Positions 30,481-40,028 of a stretch of 64,000 bases of DNA are shown here, piece by piece; the stretch's first letter is position 1; each line of letters begins with the position of its first letter. The position numbers and the translations under genes are program-made. Source of the stretch: Paeniglutamicibacter gangotriensis Lz1y (GTDB taxonomy: Bacteria > Actinomycetota > Actinomycetes > Actinomycetales > Micrococcaceae); the NCBI RefSeq assembly GCF_000348945.1, contig NZ_AOCK01000003.1:417349-481348 (forward strand). Reading direction: 5' to 3'. Under the pieces are notes generated by a model. The model was given only the letters and a program-made list of their open reading frames with translations. It was not told where the DNA came from and ran no database searches.

Positions 30481-31587
30481 ATGCGGTCCACGAGCAGGCA
30501 AATGCGCACGGTCGTCATCGGTGCCGGACAGGCGGGGCTCTCGGCGGCCCACCATTTGCGGCGCAGGGGCCTTGTACCTTTTGAGGATTTCATGGTGCTT
30601 GACGCCAATGACGGCCCGGGCGGGGCTTGGCGCCACCGCTGGGATTCATTGACTTTTGACCGGGCCCACGGGCTGCATTCGCTTCCCGGCATGGACCTTG
30701 CCACCCCCGACCCCCGCGAGCCGGCCTCGGCGGTGGTTGCCCGCTACTACGGGGCCTACGAGTTGGCCTTTGCCCTGCCGGTAGTCCGTCCGTTTAAGGT
30801 GCGCAACGTCACGGGTTCCCTCGAGGACGGATTCACGATCACTGCCACCGACGGACGCGCCATTCGCGCGGCCACGGTGATCAATGCCACCGGAACCTGG
30901 GACAAGCCGTATTGGCCGTATTACCCCGGGCAACGCGGATTCACCGGCCGCCAGCTGCACACCCACGACTTTGTGGCGCCGGAGGAGCTCTTGGGACAAC
31001 GCGTGCTGGTGGTGGGCGGGGGAACCAGCGCCGCCCAGTTCCTCCTGCAGCTTTCCACGCTGGGCATCGACACCCTATGGTCCACTCGGCGAGCGCCGCA
31101 GTGGAGGGAAGCGCCACAGAACAAGGCGTGGGGCATCGAGGTTGAGAACAACGTCAATGCCCGTACCCGTTCCGGCTTGCCGCCGTTGTCGGTGGTCTCG
31201 GTAACGGGCCTCCCCCTGACCGATTTCTACCAGGCGGGCATCGATTCCGGGGTGTTGGTCTCCCGCGGTGCGATCAACTCGCTCTCTGCCCGCTCGGTCA
31301 CCTTCTCTGACGGCAGCACCGAGGAGATCGACGTGATCCTGTGGGCCACCGGGTTCCGGGCTTCCCTTGACCACTTGGCGCCACTGGGCCTGCGCGAACC
31401 CGGCGGCGGGATCCTCATGGGCGAGGATTCGGTGTCTGTCCCCAAGGTCCCGGGCCTGTTCCTGGTGGGCTACGGAGCCTCGGCATCCACCATCGGGGCG
31501 ACCCGGGCCGGGAGGGCCGCAGCGGTTGCCGCCGGCAGGCTCCAGGAAGCTGCGGCCGCCGATACCGCCACCGCCGATTCCCGATAG
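30481..31587 (+). CDS. FAD-dependent oxidoreductase, flavin monooxygenase-like
   Basis: 368-residue flavoprotein. FAD loop VVIGAGQAGLSAAHHL (about 10-25), a NADPH-type loop VLVVGGGTSAAQFLLQL (about 176-192), GGAWRHRWDSL after the FAD domain, and the C-terminal ATGFRASLDHL typical of flavin-containing monooxygenases. ATG at 30481 with AAGGAGGG eight bases upstream. It is divergent from glyA. The substrate is unknown; amine, sulfide or ketone oxidation are all possible for this superfamily. Confidence 0.85.
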   Translation: MRSTSRQMRTVVIGAGQAGLSAAHHLRRRGLVPFEDFMVLDANDGPGGAWRHRWDSLTFDRAHGLHSLPGMDLATPDPREPASAVVARYYGAYELAFALPVVRPFKVRNVTGSLEDGFTITATDGRAIRAATVINATGTWDKPYWPYYPGQRGFTGRQLHTHDFVAPEELLGQRVLVVGGGTSAAQFLLQLSTLGIDTLWSTRRAPQWREAPQNKAWGIEVENNVNARTRSGLPPLSVVSVTGLPLTDFYQAGIDSGVLVSRGAINSLSARSVTFSDGSTEEIDVILWATGFRASLDHLAPLGLREPGGGILMGEDSVSVPKVPGLFLVGYGASASTIGATRAGRAAAVAAGRLQEAAAADTATADSR

Positions 31588-31648
31588 TTGCGTTCGCATT
31601 CCCTTCACCGGATTCAGCCACGGCGATACCTGCATGTAGCGTGAATAC

Positions 31649-32497
31649 GTGACCACCAACGAATTCATTGTCTCCCTGTCTTGTCCCGACCGTCCGGGCA
31701 TCGTCCACGCCGTTTCAGGAGCCCTGCTCAGCGCGGGTTGCAACATCACCGAGTCGCAGCAATTCGAAAGCCCCGAGACCCACAACTTCTTCATGCGCAT
31801 CGCCGTGGCCACAGCCCAGGACATTGATGCTGTGCGCAACGCGCTGGGTCCGGTTCGCGACGAATTCGGCATGGAACTGGGCATCACCGCAGCCGGTTCC
31901 CGGGTGACGACCCTGATCATGGTGTCCAAGGAAGGCCACGCGCTCAACGACCTGCTCTTTGCCCAGCGTGCCGGAACCCTGCCGGTGGAAATCCCGGTCA
32001 TCGTCTCCAACCACCTTGATCTGAAGCCCATGGCCGACTTCCATGGCATCGAATTCATCCACATCCCGGTCACCGCAGCGACCAAGGCCCAGGCCGAGGC
32101 ACAGCTGCTGGCCCTGGTGGACGAGCACAACATCGAGCTGGTGGTGCTGGCCCGCTACATGCAGATCCTGTCGGACGATTTGTGCCGCGCGTTGAGCGGT
32201 CGGGCCATCAACATCCACCACTCGTTCCTGCCCTCTTTCAAGGGGGCCAAGCCCTATCACCAGGCCCACGCTCGCGGCGTGAAACTCATCGGCGCGACCG
32301 CTCACTACGTCACTGCGGACCTGGACGAGGGGCCGATCATCGAACAGGAGGTCATCCGGGTGGACCATGCGCGCACTGCCGGACAGTTCGTGGCCATGGG
32401 TCGCGACGTGGAGGGGCGCACGCTCACCCGCGCCGTGGCCTGGCATGCCGAGCGCCGGGTCATGCTCGACGGCTACCGCACCGTGGTGTTCTCCTAG
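31649..32497 (+). CDS. purU: Formyltetrahydrofolate deformylase
   Basis: Hydrolyses 10-formyl-THF to THF and formate, balancing the one-carbon pool. 282 residues, GTG start at 31649. The N-terminal ACT domain (CPDRPGIVHAVSGALL, about 11-26) is followed by a formyltransferase-fold domain with HHSFLPSFKGAKPYHQA and GATAHYVTADLDEGPI, which hold the catalytic Asn-His-Asp set (the Asn is in INIHHS). Located near glyA and folD, it completes a route from methylene-THF to formate. Confidence 0.95.
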   Translation: MTTNEFIVSLSCPDRPGIVHAVSGALLSAGCNITESQQFESPETHNFFMRIAVATAQDIDAVRNALGPVRDEFGMELGITAAGSRVTTLIMVSKEGHALNDLLFAQRAGTLPVEIPVIVSNHLDLKPMADFHGIEFIHIPVTAATKAQAEAQLLALVDEHNIELVVLARYMQILSDDLCRALSGRAINIHHSFLPSFKGAKPYHQAHARGVKLIGATAHYVTADLDEGPIIEQEVIRVDHARTAGQFVAMGRDVEGRTLTRAVAWHAERRVMLDGYRTVVFS

Positions 32498-32518
32498 CGA
32501 ACAAGGTTCCTCCAAGGG

Positions 32519-32559
32519 CATGGGCCGGTAGCAGGTTTTCTTCTTGCTGCCGGCCCATG
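32519..32559. terminator. Terminator between convergent purU and P-type ATPase gene
   Basis: CATGGGCCGG-T-AGCAG at 32519-32534 pairs with CTGC-CGGCCCATG at 32547-32559 around a T-rich loop, followed on the plus strand by GCTTTT. It lies just after the purU stop. Confidence 0.75.
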
Positions 32560-32575
32560 GCTTTTGGTGTCCGGC

Positions 32576-34444
32576 TCAGCGCACCACTGTCGATCCAGCG
32601 GGTGCCGGCCGGCTCACCGGGGCCTTCTTCCGCCCGCCCTTCAGGGCACGCAGCGCGGACAGGATCGCGACCAGGTCCACGACCTCCTGGCTCAGCGCTC
32701 CCGCCACCGCCGGCAGCACCCCGGTGGCGGCCACCAGCATCAGCACCACGGAGAAGACGATGCCCAGCCAGATGGACTGCACCGCGATGCGCAGGGTGTC
32801 CTTGCCGATCCGCACCGCGTGCGCCACTTGGGAGATGTTCTCGGTCATGATGACCACGTCGGCGCTTTGTGAGGCGGCGGTCGAGCCGCGCGCCCCCATG
32901 GCCACGCCCACATCGGCCGCGGCCAGCACCGGGGCGTCGTTGACCCCGTCACCGACCATCATCACCGGGCGGTGCTCCAGCTTGCGCACGTGCACGACCT
33001 TGTCCTCGGGCAGGCACTCGGCATACACCGTGTCCAGGCCGATCTCCGCGGCGATGTGGTCGGCCGTGGCCTGCTGGTCGCCGGTGAGCATGAGCATTTC
33101 CTTCACGCCCAATGCGCGCAGCCGCTCCAGCGTCGCTCCTGCGTCTTCGCGCAGCTCGTCGGCCAGCAGCAGCACCCCGGCAAAGACGCCATCCACCGCA
33201 ACGTAGACGGAGGACTCCCCCGGACCCAGCTCCCGGCGCACCACCCCGGCGGCCAGCGACGCCACCCAGGCCGGCTTGCCGACCAGCACTCGGCGCCCGC
33301 CCACTAGGGCGCTGACTCCATGGGTCGCTTCCTCGCTGGCATCCTGCACCTCGGCGATCGGCAGCGCGCGCTTCCCGGCGGCGGCCACGATCGAGGCGGC
33401 CAGCACGTGCGAGGAGTACTGCTCAGCGGCGGCCACCAGGCCCAGGAGCTCATCGGCACCGAACCCTTCCACCGGCTTGACGCCGCGCAGTTCCGGGGTG
33501 CCCCGGGTCAGCGTCCCGGTCTTGTCGAAGGCCACGGATTGCACCGCGGCAAGCTTTTCCAGGGTGCCGCCGTCCTTGACGATGATTCCTCCCTTGGCCG
33601 CGCGACTCATCCCGCCCATGAAGGCCACCGGTGCGGCAATCAGCAACGGGCAGGGCGTGGCGACCACGAGCACCTCGGCAAAACGCACCGGGTCCCCGCT
33701 GACCCACCACGCCGCACCGGCAATGACGTAGGCCAGCAGCGTGAACGGGACGGCGTACCGGTCGGCCAGGCGCACCATCGGCGCCCGAGAGCTTGAGGCT
33801 TCCTGGACCAGTTCGACGATGCGCGAGTACTGCGAGTCGGCGGCGCTGGCAGCGGCCCGCATGCTGATGGCACGGGTCCCGTTCACGGAGCCGGATAACA
33901 GTTGTTCCCCGGCGAGCTTGTGCACCGGCATCGATTCGCCGGTCAACGAGGATTCGTCGAAGTCCGCCTCGCCCTCAAGCAGCACCCCATCCACCGGCAA
34001 CACTTCCCCGGGCCGCACCAGCAGCACGTCCCCCGCGGTCACCGCCTCCACCAGCACCTCAGTGAGATTCCCGGCGGCGTCCATGAGCCGGGTCCGGGTT
34101 GGCACCCGGTCCATGAGCTCGGAAAGTGATTGGGTGGCGCGGACCTGGGCATAGTCTTCCAAGGCCTCGCCCCCGGAGACCATCAGGCAGATGATCAGTG
34201 CCGCGACCCATTCCCCCACGAACACCGTGGCCAGGATGGCGGTGAACGCCAGGATGTCAATGCCCCAGTGCCCCCGGGCGATATCCTTCACCATGCCCCA
34301 GCCCAGCTGCAGCGCGACCCCCAGGGCAAAGATGCCCGCGATCCAGCGCGCAGCCTCGCCCATCCCGAACGGAAGCAGCAGCAGCGTGCCGGACAGCACC
34401 ACGAGCGTTGCCACCACCAGCGGATAACGTTTCATCAGGCCCAC
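32576..34444 (-). CDS. Heavy-metal P1B-type ATPase with a TPC motif
   Basis: 622-residue metal-exporting ATPase in the membrane. It has SSLTGESMPV (actuator TGES), VVATPCPLLIAAPVAF in the sixth helix, DKTGTLT (phosphorylated Asp) and MVGDGVNDAPVL. There is no N-terminal CxxC metal-binding domain; the protein starts close to the first helices. The transport motif is TPC, not the CPC of Cu, Zn and Cd pumps, and the usual SEHP reads SSHV. TPC is used in classifications for the P1B-5 group, linked to nickel, cobalt or iron. Substrate therefore uncertain. Confidence 0.85.
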   Translation of the reverse strand: MGLMKRYPLVVATLVVLSGTLLLLPFGMGEAARWIAGIFALGVALQLGWGMVKDIARGHWGIDILAFTAILATVFVGEWVAALIICLMVSGGEALEDYAQVRATQSLSELMDRVPTRTRLMDAAGNLTEVLVEAVTAGDVLLVRPGEVLPVDGVLLEGEADFDESSLTGESMPVHKLAGEQLLSGSVNGTRAISMRAAASAADSQYSRIVELVQEASSSRAPMVRLADRYAVPFTLLAYVIAGAAWWVSGDPVRFAEVLVVATPCPLLIAAPVAFMGGMSRAAKGGIIVKDGGTLEKLAAVQSVAFDKTGTLTRGTPELRGVKPVEGFGADELLGLVAAAEQYSSHVLAASIVAAAGKRALPIAEVQDASEEATHGVSALVGGRRVLVGKPAWVASLAAGVVRRELGPGESSVYVAVDGVFAGVLLLADELREDAGATLERLRALGVKEMLMLTGDQQATADHIAAEIGLDTVYAECLPEDKVVHVRKLEHRPVMMVGDGVNDAPVLAAADVGVAMGARGSTAASQSADVVIMTENISQVAHAVRIGKDTLRIAVQSIWLGIVFSVVLMLVAATGVLPAVAGALSQEVVDLVAILSALRALKGGRKKAPVSRPAPAGSTVVR

Positions 34445-34702
34445 GGGTCAATCTCACCTTTGTCTGTAGACAGGGGAAAGGTTCCCCACCCCCATCCTCG
34501 ACGGTTAAGGGGTTCCTTGCCAGCGTGGACAGGCTCACCTTCCCACGGCGCACCCCACCCCAAGGGGACGGAACGGAGCAAACATGGGCAGCGCACCAGG
34601 CACTGCCCGGCACGAACCGGCAGGCACGGCGGAGCACCCCATGCCGTCTCGGGTTGCCGGACAGCGACGCTCCGGGCGGGGCGCTGCCCGCCGGTGGTGC
34701 CC

Positions 34703-35167
34703 CTACTGCTGTCTTGGCTGCCCGCTGTCCCCGAGCCCCACGTGGACCTCGTTCGTGACGGCAGTGCCGCGTTCCACCGTCCGTGACACCGTGCAGTACT
34801 TCTCGTGCGAGAGTTCCACCAGGCGTTCGACCATGCCTGCGGCCTTTTGGCCTTCGGTCGTGTCGGGGAATTCCACGTTGAAGGACAGGTGCAGCCCGTC
34901 CACCCGGCTGGCGCCGTCCTCAACTACCTTGCGGCCGGTGGCCGCCACCTTGAATGACGTGGGCTCTGCGCTGCGGGCGGTGACCGTGTCCACGTCGATC
35001 GACGAACAGCCGGCGATTGCTGCCAACAGCAACTCCACCGGGCTAAGCAGCCCTTCGCCGTGGCCGAATTCGATTTCCGCACCCGCGGCATTGCGCACGG
35101 TGTAACGGCCGGTTGCCGTGCGGGTCAGCTCGACGGAACGCAGCATGGGATCTTCGTTTTCGCTCAT
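34703..35167 (-). CDS. OsmC-family protein
   Basis: 154-residue OsmC/Ohr-fold protein (thiol-dependent peroxide reduction is known for parts of the family). I take the ATG at 35167 (MSENEDPMLRSVEL); the longer frame is unconserved. The OsmC pattern is LLSPVELLLAAIAGCSSIDV with the first Cys (about residue 52), and HEKYCTVSRTV with the second Cys (about residue 125). The two cysteines are the expected redox pair. It stands alone between the ATPase and an unknown gene. Confidence 0.88.
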   Translation of the reverse strand: MSENEDPMLRSVELTRTATGRYTVRNAAGAEIEFGHGEGLLSPVELLLAAIAGCSSIDVDTVTARSAEPTSFKVAATGRKVVEDGASRVDGLHLSFNVEFPDTTEGQKAAGMVERLVELSHEKYCTVSRTVERGTAVTNEVHVGLGDSGQPRQQ

Positions 35168-35263
35168 GGATTCATCATGCCACCAGCGCGCCGGCCGATT
35201 CCGCACGCGACAGACGGGGGTGGTGTACAACGTTCCCCATGGACGAGCAGGCATCCGCCCCGG

Positions 35264-35851
35264 CTAGCTTTCGGTGGCCCACTGTTCGTGCTCGTCCAGG
35301 TGGTGACGCTCGCTGGCCTCCGGTTGGGTCCCGGAAGCGGCCAGTTCTTCCATGCGCGCCATCAGGTCCACCGCGACCGTCCAGGTTTCCAGCGTCGAGG
35401 GCGGATTGACGCCGGCTGCCCGGGCAATCTTGTTGCGCCACTTGTTGGTGAAGCCCAGGACCTGCTCGCCGGTGATGTTGCGGTCCCAGAGCCAGCGGGC
35501 CAGCTGCCTGGCCTTGACCAGCCTGTTGGCCTCGGCGTGTGCGCCATGGCGGAAGGGATCGATGGCGGGCTTGGCGGCGGCCGGTGCGGGTTCAGCCGGT
35601 TCAGGTTCAGCCACCACGGGCCCGACCACTGCGGAGTCCACCGGAGGCAACTCGACCGTCTCGGGTGCGAGGTCCGGGAGACCCACCGCCACGATTTCGG
35701 CGCCGGTCTCGATGGTGTGGACCGCTCCTTGGATGATCCCCTCCAGCCGCTCCCGGACCTGGGGCGGGATGCCCTGCGACTGCCCCTCGAGGGTGTGTCG
35801 GAGTTCTGCGACCATCCGCTCGTAAACCTCAACCTTGTGCTGCGGCCACAT
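35264..35851 (-). CDS. Hypothetical protein, Pro/Ala-rich linker and basic C-terminal domain
   Basis: 195 residues from the ATG at 35851 (MWPQHKVEVYERMVAEL); an in-frame ATG at 35890 is an alternative. It shows an N-terminal helical region (to about 55), a low-complexity Pro/Glu/Ala linker (about 65-95), and a C-terminal helical domain (AEANRLVKARQLARWLWD, then VLGFTNKWRNKIARAAGV) that looks like a small nucleic-acid or protein-binding fold. No named family recognised. Confidence 0.6.
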   Translation of the reverse strand: MWPQHKVEVYERMVAELRHTLEGQSQGIPPQVRERLEGIIQGAVHTIETGAEIVAVGLPDLAPETVELPPVDSAVVGPVVAEPEPAEPAPAAAKPAIDPFRHGAHAEANRLVKARQLARWLWDRNITGEQVLGFTNKWRNKIARAAGVNPPSTLETWTVAVDLMARMEELAASGTQPEASERHHLDEHEQWATES

Positions 35852-36132
35852 TGTCCCGGCTGCTCCTGTTCTGCTGTGTCCGATCCCCATGAAATACCCT
35901 GCAGTCCCATGGTACGGAGCCAAGCATCAACACTATCTGCTTGCCCCGGCCAGTGGCCACCACGCACCGGTCCCGCGCTTCCGTCCGACCGGGCGTGGCC
36001 CTCCGGTGACCTGCCTGGCAGGTTCCCTGGGCGCATGGCCCCGGCAGGGGCTCCCCCGGTCCCGCATTCGCCATCGACAACGTCGTGTCGCGCAACCAAA
36101 TAGCCCGCAGGGCACCGGATAGAGTGGGTGTC

Positions 36133-36657
36133 ATGGCCCACATCATCACCATTGATTCAAACACTCCGTCCGTCGATGCCACCGCTTTCGTGGCACCAAC
36201 AGCAACACTGTCCGGGGACGTTTCCCTGGGCGCAAACACCAGTGCCTTCTACGGCGTCTCGGTCCGCGGCGACTCGGACACCATCACTGTCAAGGAGGGC
36301 ACCAACCTCCAGGACAATGTGGTGTTGCACGGCGATGCGGGCTTCCCCTGCACCATCGGCGAGCGCGTCTCGGTGGGCCACTCGGCAGTGGTCCATGGGG
36401 CCACCGTGGGCAACGACTGCCTCATTGGCATGAGTGCGACCATCATGAACGGTGCGGTCATCGGGGACAATTCCCTCGTTGCCGCAGGAGCCTTGGTGCT
36501 CGAGGGCACCGAAGTCCCGCCACGCTCGCTGGTGGCCGGGGTTCCGGCCAAGGTTCGCCGCGAACTCAGCGATGAGGAGGTCGAGTCCCTGAAGGAAAAC
36601 GCCGCACACTACCTGGTGCTGGCCGCCAAGCACCGCGAGGCAAACGCAGCACTGTAA
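36133..36657 (+). CDS. Gamma-class carbonic anhydrase family protein
   Basis: 174-residue left-handed beta-helix protein with hexapeptide-type repeats. The three likely zinc ligands are in VLHGDAGFP, VGHSAVVHG and its second His. Start ATG 36133 (MAHIITIDSN); the longer frame is unconserved. The family is known as PaaY/YrdA-like acyltransferase-fold carbonic anhydrases, and many members have not been shown to be active. It is followed 40 bp later by the oxidoreductase gene, probably an operon. Confidence 0.87.
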   Translation: MAHIITIDSNTPSVDATAFVAPTATLSGDVSLGANTSAFYGVSVRGDSDTITVKEGTNLQDNVVLHGDAGFPCTIGERVSVGHSAVVHGATVGNDCLIGMSATIMNGAVIGDNSLVAAGALVLEGTEVPPRSLVAGVPAKVRRELSDEEVESLKENAAHYLVLAAKHREANAAL

Positions 36658-36697
36658 GCGCACCACCAAGCCCAACTGCATAGGGAGCACACGTACG

Positions 36698-37756
36698 ATG
36701 GTTCGTTATATCCAGACACCACCAGCCGCCGGTTCAAGCGCCCCCTCGCCGATCAAGGCCACGGGCCGCTCACTGAACTGGGGCATCGTCTCCACCGGGC
36801 ACATTGTTTCGAAGGTTGTTGCCGATCTCCAGTCCTTGGAGGACGCCAATGTGATTGCCGTTTCCTCGCGCAATGAGGAACGTGCCCGCGCCTTCGCCGA
36901 CGAACATGACATCGAATGGGCCTACGACTCCTATGAAGCCATGTTTGCCGAGCCGGAGATCGAGGCCGTCTATATCGCCACCCCGCACGGACAGCACTTC
37001 GAGATCACCATGGCCGCGTTGAAGGCCGGCAAGAACGTGGTGTGTGAGAAGTCCCTGACCATCAACGCCGCGGAGGCCCGCGTCCTGGTCGCCGAAGCCG
37101 AGGAACAGGACCTGTTCCTGATGGAAGCAGTCTGGACCCGCTTCACCCCCGTTTTCGCCCGGGCCATGGAGATCTTGGAATCCGGGGAGCTTGGCGATCC
37201 CTCCTGGGTCCAAGCCGACCTGGGCTTCCTGGCTCCCTACAATCCAGAATGGCGGCTCTACGATCCTGCCGCCGGCGGCGGGGCGCTGCTGGACTTGGCG
37301 GTCTATCCGCTCACCTGGGCCATTGGGGCCATGGGCTTCCCGACCTCGGTGCAGGCCAGCGGCGACCTCAATGAGGACGGCGTCGACATCCAGACCGCGA
37401 TCACCTTGGGTTATTCCGGGGTGCGTCACGCCCAGCTGATGGTTTCATTGACCAGCTCCCCGACGAAGGAAGCCCGGGTGGCTTGCACCGAAGGGTGGTT
37501 GGGCACCAACGCACCGCTGCACAACCCCACGAAGCTCTTCATCCATCCACTCAATGGACCGGCGCGGACCGAGGTCTTCGAACCGGTGGGCGAGAACTAC
37601 ACCTATGAGTTCCGCGAAGCGACCCGTTGCATCCAGGCGGAACTGAACGAGTCACCCACCATGCCGTGGGAGCATTCGGTGAACACCATGGCGATCTTCG
37701 ACGGAATCCGCCATCAGTTGGGGATCCGCTATCCCAACGATTCCTATGTAGCGTAG
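36698..37756 (+). CDS. Gfo/Idh/MocA-family oxidoreductase
   Basis: 352-residue NAD(P)-dependent oxidoreductase of sugar or polyol type. Rossmann loop GIVSTGHIVSKVV (about 28-40), then the EAVYIATPHGQHFE and GKNVVCEKSLTINAAEA segments; the second contains the family EKP/EKS motif with the conserved Lys. It uses the ATG at 36698 with GGGAGC upstream. The C-terminal domain begins DLGFLAPYNPEWR. The substrate is not predictable. Confidence 0.9.
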   Translation: MVRYIQTPPAAGSSAPSPIKATGRSLNWGIVSTGHIVSKVVADLQSLEDANVIAVSSRNEERARAFADEHDIEWAYDSYEAMFAEPEIEAVYIATPHGQHFEITMAALKAGKNVVCEKSLTINAAEARVLVAEAEEQDLFLMEAVWTRFTPVFARAMEILESGELGDPSWVQADLGFLAPYNPEWRLYDPAAGGGALLDLAVYPLTWAIGAMGFPTSVQASGDLNEDGVDIQTAITLGYSGVRHAQLMVSLTSSPTKEARVACTEGWLGTNAPLHNPTKLFIHPLNGPARTEVFEPVGENYTYEFREATRCIQAELNESPTMPWEHSVNTMAIFDGIRHQLGIRYPNDSYVA

Positions 37757-37851
37757 CCGGCAAAACGTCGAGGGGTTTCGCAGTGTCGGGGCAGGTTCAG
37801 GCACCGCGAAACCCTTTGTCGTTTCCGCCGCCCATCGAAAGGACCCCGCCC

Positions 37852-38448
37852 ATGTTGGCCCGTGACTACATCGGCGATAAATTCCGTTCCCTGCACTTGC
37901 TGCGACTCTTCCTGCCGGCCCATGACCGCAGCGAGGCCCCTCTGCGGTGGTCGTCGTTGTTGCCTCCCGGGGCCGAGTTGGAGGCTTCGGCGGACTGGAA
38001 CGAACTCTGGTGCGCCTTCCTGGTGGATCATCCCGGCACCGAACTGCCTGATGCCCCGTTGGGCGGGTTGGACAGGGAAACCGCGGCCGCCCTGCGCGAG
38101 ATCCTGGGTGCGCATTTGGACGCGGAGGTGCAGCTGCACACCCGGAGTTGGATCGGGCATTCGCGCCCCTTTACGCCCCAGGCACTGACCAGCCTCTTTC
38201 ACGGCCGGGAATACCTCCACGAAGACCTTGGCCTCGAGGGAATCATCTTCCGTGGCGTCCGGGACCAGGTCCCGGAATTCGTTGAGGATCCCCACCATGC
38301 CTTCGCCTGGGGCACCTGCCTGTACCCGGATTCCTTGGTCATTGCCGCAGCGCCGGCGCTGTTCCGGGCGTTGCACCAAGACCCGCGGCTGGAAGTCGTG
38401 TCCATCGTTTCGCACCGCGACATCTTGCCTGCTCCCTTTGATGGGTAG
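37852..38448 (+). CDS. Hypothetical protein (198 aa)
   Basis: Soluble protein, 198 residues from the ATG at 37852 (MLARDYIGDKFRSLHLL) with AAAGGA upstream. It looks like a compact alpha/beta protein rich in Leu, Pro and Asp, with no membrane segment and no motif I recognise (FHGREYLHEDLGLEGI and CLYPDSLVIAAAPALF stand out). Possibly a stand-alone gene; the next gene is convergent. Confidence 0.65.
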   Translation: MLARDYIGDKFRSLHLLRLFLPAHDRSEAPLRWSSLLPPGAELEASADWNELWCAFLVDHPGTELPDAPLGGLDRETAAALREILGAHLDAEVQLHTRSWIGHSRPFTPQALTSLFHGREYLHEDLGLEGIIFRGVRDQVPEFVEDPHHAFAWGTCLYPDSLVIAAAPALFRALHQDPRLEVVSIVSHRDILPAPFDG

Positions 38449-38498
38449 ACGCACCGGAATGCGCCCGTACGAATTCCGGTCCTGGCCCGGCGGCACGC

Positions 38499-40028
38499 TC
38501 AGGGTGCCGGCTTGGCCTCCAAGGCATCGACGGCGGGACCCTGGATGACGCTGCCGTCGGTGGAGAAGCGCGACCCGTGGCAGGGACAGTCCCAGGTGGT
38601 GTCGGCGGAATTGAATTCCACGATGCAGCCCAGGTGCGTGCAAACGGCGGATACGGCGTGGAGTGCCCCTTCCGCATCCTTGTAGACTGCGGTGCTCTGC
38701 CCGGCGGCCTCGATGACCGTGCCCTGTCCGGGGGCCAGTTCCGCAGGGGTGCGTACCCCGGAAGAATCGCCGACGTCGGCGGCCTCCGTTGCCTCGGTCT
38801 CCCGCCCGGCGGTCGACTTCACTGCTTCCGCCGTGGCGGCGCGGTTGCTGTTGAACATCGCCGCCCAGGGGTTTTCCCGGCCGGTGATGGTGTCGGCAAG
38901 GATCAGCGCCGCCGCGGTCCCATTGGTCAATCCCCATTTACGCAGACCGGTGACCACGTACACGTGCTGGGACTCGGGGGTCATCGGCCCGACGTAAGGC
39001 AAGCCGTCAACCGGGATGCCGTCCTGCGTAGACCACCGGTAGGCGACTTCCTCAACACCGAGGCGGTCGCGGGCGAAGGAAGCCAGCCGCCGGTACCGTT
39101 GGGCCGAGTTCCCGGACTCCGCAGCCGGGTGGCCCTCGCCACCGACGAGCATGTAGCTCACCCCGTCGATGCCGACCGTCAGGATGGAGCGCATCGGCTC
39201 GTCGACGCTGATGAACGTGGCATCCAGCGGTGCGGTGTCCACTGGGCCAGCGACGAGGTAGGAACGGTGGGCATGGCACCGTTCGTCGAAACGGCCGTTG
39301 TCGCCGAAGGGCACATTGGTTGCGACGATGACATCGCGTGCACGGACGCTGCCGTTCTCCAGGCCCACGATGCAGGGCGAGCCTTCCTCGATGCCCTGCG
39401 CGCGCGCCTGCTCGAAGACGTAGCTGCCGTCCCCGTGGACCGCCCGGGACAGGCCCTGGAGGTACTTCACGGCATGCAGCTGTGCTTGTTCGTCGAACTT
39501 CACCGCGCCCTTGACTTCAAAGGGCAGCGGAACGTCGGTGGTGAAGGTGGCGGGAAGGCCCAGCTCCGCGGCAAGCTCCGCCTCGGTGTGCACCAGGGCC
39601 AGGGCATCGTCAGATTCGGCGTAGGTGTAGTTCGCGACGCGGCGGAAATCGCAGTCGATGCCTTCGACGGCCACCACGTCCGCGATGTGGCGCAGCGCCG
39701 CCTCGTTGGCCTGTCCGTAGGCGCGGGCGGTGTCCGTGCCATGGCTCTCACGCAGCTGCGTGTAGACCAATCGTTGCAAGGACGTGACCTTGCCGGTGGT
39801 GTGGCCGGTGACGCCGGTTCCCACGCGAGCGGCCTCGAGGACCGCGACGCTCCGGCCAGCTCGCTTGAGCGTCAACGCCGCGGTCAACCCGGCGATGCCG
39901 GCGCCGATCACCGCGACATCCACCTCCACGTCTCCGCGCAGGGCAGGGTAATCGGTGGTCCCGCCGGTGGCCACCCAGAGGGAGACCGGATCGCCCTCGA
40001 GCCGTTCACTGTTCGCTGCGGTGTTCAT
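38499..40028 (-). CDS. FAD-dependent oxidoreductase fused to a C-terminal Rieske domain
   Basis: 509 residues: an N-terminal DAO-type flavoprotein (VAVIGAGIAGLTAALTL at about 40-56; GTGVTGHTTGKVT near residue 80) and a C-terminal Rieske [2Fe-2S] domain with CTHLGC and CPCHGSRF, in the last 60 residues. ATG at 40028 with GGAG upstream. DAO-Rieske fusions are known in actinobacteria and firmicutes (YhfW-like), and their substrates are not established. It probably oxidises an amine or similar and passes electrons to the cluster. Confidence 0.9.
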   Translation of the reverse strand: MNTAANSERLEGDPVSLWVATGGTTDYPALRGDVEVDVAVIGAGIAGLTAALTLKRAGRSVAVLEAARVGTGVTGHTTGKVTSLQRLVYTQLRESHGTDTARAYGQANEAALRHIADVVAVEGIDCDFRRVANYTYAESDDALALVHTEAELAAELGLPATFTTDVPLPFEVKGAVKFDEQAQLHAVKYLQGLSRAVHGDGSYVFEQARAQGIEEGSPCIVGLENGSVRARDVIVATNVPFGDNGRFDERCHAHRSYLVAGPVDTAPLDATFISVDEPMRSILTVGIDGVSYMLVGGEGHPAAESGNSAQRYRRLASFARDRLGVEEVAYRWSTQDGIPVDGLPYVGPMTPESQHVYVVTGLRKWGLTNGTAAALILADTITGRENPWAAMFNSNRAATAEAVKSTAGRETEATEAADVGDSSGVRTPAELAPGQGTVIEAAGQSTAVYKDAEGALHAVSAVCTHLGCIVEFNSADTTWDCPCHGSRFSTDGSVIQGPAVDALEAKPAP

